DNA of 64,000 nucleotides from the NCBI RefSeq assembly GCF_002092855.1, contig NZ_LVLC01000001.1, positions 682,001 through 746,000 of the forward strand. The letters run 5' to 3'. The translations under genes were made by a program, and so were the position numbers. Of the stretch, positions 57,680 through 64,000 are shown piece by piece. The first letter of the stretch is position 1. Every line of letters begins with the position of its first letter. The DNA comes from Campylobacter concisus (GTDB lineage: Bacteria > Campylobacterota > Campylobacteria > Campylobacterales > Campylobacteraceae). The notes under the pieces are model-generated. The model worked only from the letters and a program-made list of their open reading frames with translations. It made no database searches and was not told the origin of the DNA.

Positions 57680-60600
57680 TATTTATTCGCTCCACTCAAA
57701 TTTAGATCATTATCACATAATAAAATTGCCTCATTAGCTAAATTTATTACGTTCTCTTTGTCTATTTTTACAAGAATCGTATCTAAAATTTCAGCTAATT
57801 TTTCATTTATTGTTCTGATATCATCTACTTGATTTGCTATTTCGATTTTTAATTTTTCGCTTACTTTTTCATCGCATTTAAGCAAATTTATCAAACGAAT
57901 CATAAGCTCTTTTACGCCTACTATTTTGCAAAGCATATTGTAGTTCTCATCATCTTGAAAATTTCTTACATTTAGCGGAGATGATAGAGCAAATTTAAAT
58001 TTGAGCACATCATCCAGACTAAGCTCTGGCGCAAAAAGCCGTCCTTGAAATCTACTAAAGCCAAATCCAACAAAAATTTCAAGCATGCTTTTATCTTCTA
58101 AATTTTTTATCATGACATCAAAATCAAATGTATCTGATACATACTTTATCATGCGTATGGTCTTTAGTGCTTCTACTGAATCAAAAATCTGTTTGCAAAA
58201 TCTTTTATCTATATTAAATCTATTTGTTTTTAACATGCCTAAAGCTTCTACCGAGCCTGAATAAGATGCAAAATCATCAAGCGAAAAGCTAACGCCTAGT
58301 TCCTTATAAGCATCGATATATCTAACAACATCATCTAAATTTACGCCACTTGCGGAGTCAACAATATCTATGATTAGCCCATTTGCATCTAGCTGCTCAT
58401 CTTCTAAAAGCTTTTTAAATTTCTCAAAAAACTCAGAAGTCATTAGCTTTTTAATGCACAAATTTACTCTAACTTTTGCATTTATTCCCTCTTTTAGCCA
58501 TACAGCCCTAGCTTTTAAAGCATCTTTTAGTGTAAATAGTGCGATAGCAACAACTGCTTTTGAGCCTTTTGCAAGCGGTAAGAAGTCTGATGGCCTTAAT
58601 ATCTTATCGCCATTTTTCCATCTAATAAATGCCTCAAAGCTGCTAACTTCCCCGCTTTTTATATCAATCTCAGGCTGATATAGTAAAAACATCTCGCCAG
58701 CATCGATAGCTTCAATGATCTTTGAGTCATCTCTATATTCATTTTTAAAATACGTATCTTTTTTTGAATTAAATACATAATATTTATTTTTTCCATTAAG
58801 CTTTGCTTGATACATAGCCCAATCAGCTCTTTCAATTAGATCATCAACACTAAGTGCATCGCCACTTAAGCTAATACCAATACTTACGCTAAGTTTTTTT
58901 TCATCATCATCAATAGAAATTTTACTCTGACCCACTCTTAAGATGTTTTCAGCAGTTTCGTAAATTTCTCCCAAATTTTCATAAGGCATAGCACCTATAA
59001 ACTCGTCTCCGCCTATTCTTGCAAATATTCCTTGTTTTGGAAAAATTTCATCTATTTTTTTTGAAATTTCTATTAGGATTTTATCACCTACTTGATGTCC
59101 GTATCCGTCATTTATCGATTTAAAATTATCAAAATCGACATAAAAAGCTGCTATTTTTAAGCTTTTTTTCGCTTGTTTTAGTAGATTTTCTAGCTTATTA
59201 AAAAGTAAAAATCTATTTGGTAGTCCAGTTAGCGTATCGTGATACGCGATAAATTCAAGATATTCTTTATTGTAGCAATCATCATTTGCGCTTGAAGCTA
59301 ACAAAATATATCCCTCTTGATCGCCAAACGCGTTTAAAAGCTTGCTTATACTTATGACTTCGAGTCTATTTTTGCTTCGAACATCATGAATAAGACCTTG
59401 CCAAAAGCCAGTTATTTTAAGTGAATTTAAAATTTCATCTTTAATATCTTTTAGTCCGTTTTTAAAATTTATTATATCTTTTGAGTAAATTTTCTCTATA
59501 AAATTTTTATCTCTAGAAATATCAAGCGTATCGAAAAAAGCGTCATTAGCATCTATGATCCTAAACTCATCATCAAGCATAATAATTTGCTCTTTTGCGT
59601 ATGAGAAAATTTTTGCTAAAAGGTCTTGATAAGAAAAAAAGCTATTTTGCACACTAAGATCTTGCATTGTGCCCTTTATGACACTTACTTCACCATCATA
59701 AAAAGCTATTGCTTTTGCTCTAATCCTAACATAAATAATCTCTTTATCAGCCCTATAAAAACGCACTTCGCCATCATATACTTCACCTTTTTTTATAAGG
59801 TCAAAAAAGTCCTTAAAGCTTACAAATTCATCTACAAATATAGTTTTTGCACGTTCAAAATTTATACTCATATCCCCATTTAATGCATATCCGAGCGACT
59901 TAGCGATAGCATTTGGGATATAAAGGGTGTCGCTTTTTTTATCCCATGAAAAGACAAGCGCTTGGCTTGCCCAAAGTATGCCTTGAAAATATTTTAATTC
60001 AGCATCATATTTTTCTTGCAACTTCGCTATATCACTTAAGTCATTAAAAAAGTATATGATCTTTCGCTCTTTATCAGCACCATTATCTATAAATTTTACT
60101 TTTATTTTAAATGGCGTTTTGTTGTTTTCATTTGTTTGCATATTGGCTACGAGATTGATTTCGCTATTTTTGCCGCCATTTTCAAAGAATTTTTTAGATT
60201 CATTAGAAACATTTACAGCAAACTCATCTAAACTTTCAGGGCTTATTAGATCTTTTAAATTTATAAGCTTCTTATCTTGCGGGACTTTAAAGACACTATC
60301 GATATTTTGTGTACTTCTTACGATAGAAAATGGATCGCTGCTTAAAGCTTCTGATATTACATTTGGCGATAAAAACGAATAATCATTTATTGCTTCGTTA
60401 TCCTTTTTCGTAAATTTTCCATCGTCAAGCTCGTGTATAAGCATAAAATTTAGCCTAGAATCCCTTAGTTCGATCTGCGACTCTTGTAAAAATCCCTCTT
60501 TAGTGCCGCCATCTTTTGTTTTTAGCTTGATTTTAAAACTCATATCGCTATTTTGAGCATCTTGTTTCATTTGCATAAACAATGCAAAATCGTCATCTAT

Positions 60601-61782
60601 TAAATCATTTAAATTTAGCTCTATAATCTCATCTTTTGTGTAGCCAACAGAAGATAAAAATGCATTACTAGCATCAATAATATCGCCGCTATAAGCATCA
60701 TAAACTACTATTTTCAAAAAGCTTTGCTCAAAAATATAGCCAAATCTACTTTTGTATTCTTCTAGCCCATCAGTTGCTTTTTTGGTTTCTATCTTTAGCT
60801 TGTTTATTCCATTTTTTATATCTTCAAATTCTGTTACATTTAAACTTCGTCTTATCTCGTATTCATCGCCATCCAAAGTATCTCTTACCTCTTTTAAAGC
60901 TGGCATTATTCTATTTTTTATAAATTTCACATCTCTAACCCATAAAATCAAAGAAGATATAAAACAAAAGATCGATAGCCAAAATAAAACAAGCTGCATA
61001 AAGATATGAAAATGCTTCGTTGAAGCAGTAATAACAAAAATTTTATACTCTGGCATATAGCTTATGAGATAAAAGCTCATATGACTTAAAGAAAATATTA
61101 TTTTATCCTCTTTAAACTCGTCGCCAAGACTCACATAAGGCAAAAACATCGATTCATCAAATTTTTTATAAAACTCATCTCTTGATAAATTTCCATATTT
61201 ATCTACTAGATAAGCATAAGTTTTGCTTTTATCATCGTAATCTACATTGGTGTAGTTTTGCAAAAATTTTATATCAATTTGAACTAAAATGCTGCCTCCA
61301 TTTTTTAGTCCATAAGATGCATAAATGTCTCTAAAACGACTGTTTTTATAAACTCGATCCGATACTGTAAATTTCCCAGCATCTGTCTCGTTTAAACTAA
61401 GCCACGATAGATCCTTTTCGGCTATGTCATCAGCACCTAAAAATCTCTTTGAATAGAGTAAATTTCTATTTTTATCAAAAACATAAAAAGCTATATAAAG
61501 ATCGTTTTTTGTTGAATTTTTATCAAATAGCATATCACTAAGACCTGCTTCAACCATTTTTGATTTTAAAAATAGATCATTTTTTATTATAAAAAAGCTA
61601 TTTGAGATTGATGATTTTATATTTGAATTAGTTGAGCTAAGATCATACTTTATATCGTTCGTACCGGCACAAACTACAAATAATGCTAAAAATATAAATG
61701 AGAGTAGAAGTAAAATAGCCTTTGTATAAAACATTTTTACTATTTGAAGGCTGGTTTTTTGTTTATCAAGCACGATAGACAC
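57679..61782 (-). CDS. PAS-GGDEF-EAL signalling protein with periplasmic sensor
   Basis: 1367 residues. TM1 (about 15-37), a periplasmic region (38-262), TM2 (about 265-287), then PAS-like domains (about 345-450, 600-720, 745-860), a GGDEF domain with intact GGDEF at 924-928 and a C-terminal EAL domain. The RxxD inhibitory site before GGDEF is absent (the tetrad is PKQG-like). In the EAL domain the motif is EAF (1050-1052) and other catalytic blocks are altered: VDS for TES-like, NID for KID; the DDF motif remains. So a cyclic-di-GMP synthase with a degenerate, possibly ligand-binding EAL is likely. Longest regulatory protein in the window. Confidence 0.9.
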
Positions 61783-61883
61783 CTCGTTAGTTTAGGTTTT
61801 GGCTCTGATTTTATCCCATTTTTACTTGATTTGGGTTTATAAAGATAAGTATTTATTTAGAATTTATTGATTTATTTAAAATC

Positions 61884-61912
61884 GAGCCAAAAATTTATTT
61901 AAAATTTGGCTC
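61884..61912 (-). terminator. terminator after the nitroreductase gene
   Basis: Eight-bp stem GAGCCAAA/TTTGGCTC plus further A/T pairs, just after the stop codon on the minus strand, followed by GATTTTAAAT. Confidence 0.6.
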
Positions 61913-61919
61913 AAATATC

Positions 61920-62549
61920 TTAACAAATCCAAGTAACGATATCAGAAATTTCTCTACGAAGTTTTTTTGGTTGTGGATTTAGGCGGTAGCCAAATGGCAC
62001 CATAATAGCCACTCTTTGAAAGCTCTCATCAAGCCCCAAAAGTTTATTTAAAGCGTGTCTGTCAAAGCCTTCTATTGGGCAACTATCAATGCCCAAACTT
62101 GCAGCTGCATTCATCATATTTGTGGCGATTATCATGCATTGTTCATGTGACCACTGAAATGTTAGCTCATCATCATTTTTAAAATTTGCTAGCAAAAAGT
62201 CGTGATAAAATTTTTGCCTTGCAGCAATGGCTTCAGGATCTTTATTGGTATTTCTAGCGATCATTTTATTAACGTATGTGCTTCCAAATTTCACCTCTTT
62301 GATCTTAGCTAAAACGACAACTAAATGCGAGCAAGATGTGATTTGCGCTTGATTCCATGAAAGAGCTTTTATTTTTTCTCTAAGCTCTTTATTTTGAACG
62401 ACTAAGATATCCCACTGCTCAAGACCGGTTGAACTAGGGCTTAATCTACCAGCTTCTAGTATAAAATCAAACTCTCCAGCACCGATCTTTTTGTTCTCAT
62501 CAAAAATTTTGCACGCGTGACGAAATTTTAAAATTTCAAGATAGTTCAT
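61920..62549 (-). CDS. RdxA/NfsB-like nitroreductase
   Basis: 209 residues from the second ATG (spacing of five from GGAG). Flavoprotein that reduces nitro groups or quinones with NAD(P)H. RHACKIFD at the start is like the RHSCKMFD block of H. pylori RdxA; SPSSTGLEQWDILVV is the FMN phosphate region, and LGIDSCPIEGF is the FMN-binding loop near the C-terminus; the last residues EISDIVTWIC also resemble RdxA. Likely sensitises the cell to metronidazole if active. A palindromic site lies before the ribosome site. Confidence 0.88.
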   Translation of the reverse strand: MNYLEILKFRHACKIFDENKKIGAGEFDFILEAGRLSPSSTGLEQWDILVVQNKELREKIKALSWNQAQITSCSHLVVVLAKIKEVKFGSTYVNKMIARNTNKDPEAIAARQKFYHDFLLANFKNDDELTFQWSHEQCMIIATNMMNAAASLGIDSCPIEGFDRHALNKLLGLDESFQRVAIMVPFGYRLNPQPKKLRREISDIVTWIC

Positions 62550-62560
62550 CATATCTCCTT

Positions 62561-62577
62561 TGTTAAATTTTTTAACA
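62561..62577. promoter_or_regulatory. 17-bp palindrome in the nitroreductase leader
   Basis: TGTTAAATTTTTTAACA is a perfect inverted repeat (7-bp arms, 3-bp centre) between a TATAAT box (62577-62582, minus) and the ribosome site AAAGGAG. Position and symmetry fit a repressor operator. Confidence 0.5.
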
Positions 62578-62582
62578 TTATA
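62577..62582 (-). promoter_or_regulatory. candidate -10 box of the nitroreductase gene
   Basis: TATAAT on the minus strand about 28 bases before the start codon, abutting the palindrome. Confidence 0.45.
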
Positions 62583-62612
62583 AAGCGGTTAGGTAAATTA
62601 AAAGGAATTTAG

Positions 62613-62637
62613 CAGCCGGCGCAAAGACGCCGACTTG
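62613..62637 (-). terminator. hairpin downstream of the NosB-like gene
   Basis: GC-rich stem AGTCGGCG/CGCCGGCT with one G-T pair and a 6-base loop, about 80 bases after the stop of the NosB-like gene on the minus strand, then AAATTCCTTTTAATTT. Confidence 0.5.
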
Positions 62638-62713
62638 CAGTTAAAATTTATCTATGAGTCATCTCAAATTCGCCCGCTTTACGCGGACGAATTTACGTTG
62701 GTTTGGGCTAAAT

Positions 62714-64000
62714 TTACTCACCCAGAGGGTTATTTAGCTCTACTACGTTTACTTTGCCGTCCTTATGCGCTAGAGCGTAGATGCTACCGCCCTTTACCGC
62801 TAGTCCGGAGATGTCGCCGATTTGCGGCATCGCATAGGCATCGACTACCTTCGCGTCCGCAAGGTCGATCACGAGTAAGGTGTTGTAGTTTTTGGAGTAG
62901 GCCAAAAATTTACCGCCCGCGACGTCGCCAGCCGTGACATAGTAGTCTTTTAGATCGCGTTTATCTTTTAGCGCGAGGGCTGACGTCACGATAGTTTCGC
63001 CACTCAGCATCTTATCTTTACTATCGACTTTGATGAGAATCAAGTTCTTAGCGCGCTCGTTTGGCACCGTGATCATATACATATAGGTGCTTTGCGGATC
63101 TTTTGCGAGCGTTAGGACGTATTGTTTTTTCGCCCTTATAGTTAAAAGTGCCGGGCGGTCGAACTTCCACGCAGACTCGAGCCCGCCGGTGCTCTCTCTA
63201 AAATATCTCCACTCGTGATACGCGTCTACTTTTTGGACAGGCTTAACGGCAAATGTCGTTTTGTTAAAGCCTGTAGTTACCAGCATGTCGCCGACAAAGG
63301 TCGATGCGACAGCCTTTTTGATATTGCGACCGTTTGGTTTGTCGATGATAGCATGAGCGATCTCTTTAAAATTCGCGTCCGTAAAATAAACGCCGCCTTC
63401 GGTGTTTGAGATGCCGAAAGTATCGTTTTTAGCGTTATACGCTAGTCCGCTCGTTACGCCTTTGCCGAAAATTCCTTTTGTCTCAAAAGGGAGCGGGAAG
63501 CTGTTTTTCACGCTAAGCGCGGGCTTCACGTCCGTAAACGCGCCGCCGCTTGGATCGGAGTTAAATTTGACGCTTATATCTTTTGGCTCGCCCGCTATAA
63601 ACGGATCTTCGACGACGTTTGCGCCGGTGAATGAAAACGGCTTTTCAAATCTTTTCCAAACGCCCGCTGTCCAAGTGTTGTTTAGGCTGATGCGCTCTGG
63701 ATCGCCCTTGCCGCTATACGGCGGGATACCTGCCGAGATGAGCGCCTGAACGGCATTTGATAGAATGACAAATAGGCTCAAAGCTATCACAAATTTTGAA
63801 TACGCGTTAAGAGACTTGATCCTGGTATCAGCGCGTGCGATATCGCTCGAGACGACCTTATCTTTGGCAAAAAGCATCATGAGTCCCATTGCCACGACCA
63901 CGACCCAGTACACCAAAATGCCCCACGTATAGGTGTGCGCACCGAATATATCGCCGCCAAAGCCCATACCTACGTCTCTATATAAACTAAAGCTCGCATG
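62714..64000 (-). CDS. membrane/beta-propeller protein, possibly NosB, 5' end outside window
   Basis: 429 codons are visible; the frame is open to the right edge (HASFSLYRDVG...). Residues by position: a TM near GILVYWVVVVAMGLMMLFA, a second near SKFVIALSLFVILSNAVQ, then a large extra-cytoplasmic domain with repeated beta-propeller-like strands (GLAYNAKND, GDMLVTTGFNK, GGKFLAYSKNYNTLLVIDL, GGSIYALAHKDGKVNVVEL). The propeller blades with YNTLLVIDLADAKVVD are typical. The layout fits NosB, the membrane protein following nosZ in clade II nitrous oxide reductase operons of Wolinella and some Campylobacter. That identity is from memory and unverified; the upstream gene should be nosZ. G+C is higher than in the neighbours. 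Confidence 0.5.
   Translation of the reverse strand, partial: HASFSLYRDVGMGFGGDIFGAHTYTWGILVYWVVVVAMGLMMLFAKDKVVSSDIARADTRIKSLNAYSKFVIALSLFVILSNAVQALISAGIPPYSGKGDPERISLNNTWTAGVWKRFEKPFSFTGANVVEDPFIAGEPKDISVKFNSDPSGGAFTDVKPALSVKNSFPLPFETKGIFGKGVTSGLAYNAKNDTFGISNTEGGVYFTDANFKEIAHAIIDKPNGRNIKKAVASTFVGDMLVTTGFNKTTFAVKPVQKVDAYHEWRYFRESTGGLESAWKFDRPALLTIRAKKQYVLTLAKDPQSTYMYMITVPNERAKNLILIKVDSKDKMLSGETIVTSALALKDKRDLKDYYVTAGDVAGGKFLAYSKNYNTLLVIDLADAKVVDAYAMPQIGDISGLAVKGGSIYALAHKDGKVNVVELNNPLGE

Overview
The window is a 64 kb piece of an epsilonproteobacterial (Campylobacterota) chromosome, most probably an oral or enteric Campylobacter other than C. jejuni (C. concisus/C. curvus type). Four blocks keep the gene order I remember from C. 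jejuni: pyrF-nusB-ribH-kdsA-EamA-der-aroK-trpS-serS-pflB; FTR1-p19-DUF2318-two permeases-ATPase-thioredoxin; mqnA-upp-malic enzyme-gltX-SurA-like; MotE-like-FliJ-like-purA-HisZ-like. Menaquinone is made by the futalosine route (MqnA). DNA is AT-rich with many A/T-ending codons, but kdsA-ribH and the two window ends look richer in G+C. The species is inferred from memory, not from a search.

Layout. 1-4762 (minus): a type II fatty-acid/polyketide-like operon (two ketosynthases, ketoreductase, dehydratase, lipoprotein, phosphopantetheinyl transferase, one unknown) whose order resembles aryl polyene pigment clusters; it runs off the left edge. 4828-6275: TPM-domain and LemA proteins. 6376-11403: a 1675-residue repeat adhesin of the retention-module/type I secretion kind. 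11899-12366: tRNA-Ser(GCU) and a broken small gene. 12426-18370: pyrF, nusB, ribH, an inserted pair of SMR transporters, kdsA, an EamA transporter, then der and aroK on the plus strand. 18371-18775: a gene-free block of degenerate ~135-bp repeats. 18776-23814: trpS, a CopD-like membrane protein, serS and the flagellar motor gene pflB. 23868-25120: a DUF2920 pseudogene.

25152-33244 (minus) is an iron-uptake operon (FTR1 permease, P19, DUF2318 protein, ABC exporter-like complex, thioredoxin-like lipoprotein) with a candidate Fur box upstream. 33513-37278 encodes a periplasmic molybdenum/tungsten formate dehydrogenase with an in-frame TGA read as selenocysteine and a SECIS-like hairpin. The same window carries SelA, SelB, a multi-cluster ferredoxin, a TorD-type chaperone, a membrane protein with a Met/His-rich tail, a YedE/FdhT selenium transporter and MoeA, so most of the accessory set for this enzyme lies within about 20 kb. 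The membrane subunit FdhC and FdhD are not present.

44805-50513 holds mqnA, a barnase/barstar pair, upp, malic enzyme, gltX and a SurA-like chaperone. 50650-51015 is an ABC-transporter remnant. 51045-64000 holds fdhT, moeA, terC, flagellar MotE-like and FliJ-like genes, purA, a HisZ-like gene, a 1367-residue PAS-GGDEF-EAL protein, an RdxA-like nitroreductase, and a truncated membrane/beta-propeller protein that may be NosB.

I found no insertion sequence, prophage, CRISPR array or rRNA gene. The least explained features are the aryl-polyene-like operon with its unknown first gene, the repeat block at 18.4-18.8 kb, the EF-hand-bearing adhesin, and the barnase/barstar pair inside a housekeeping operon.
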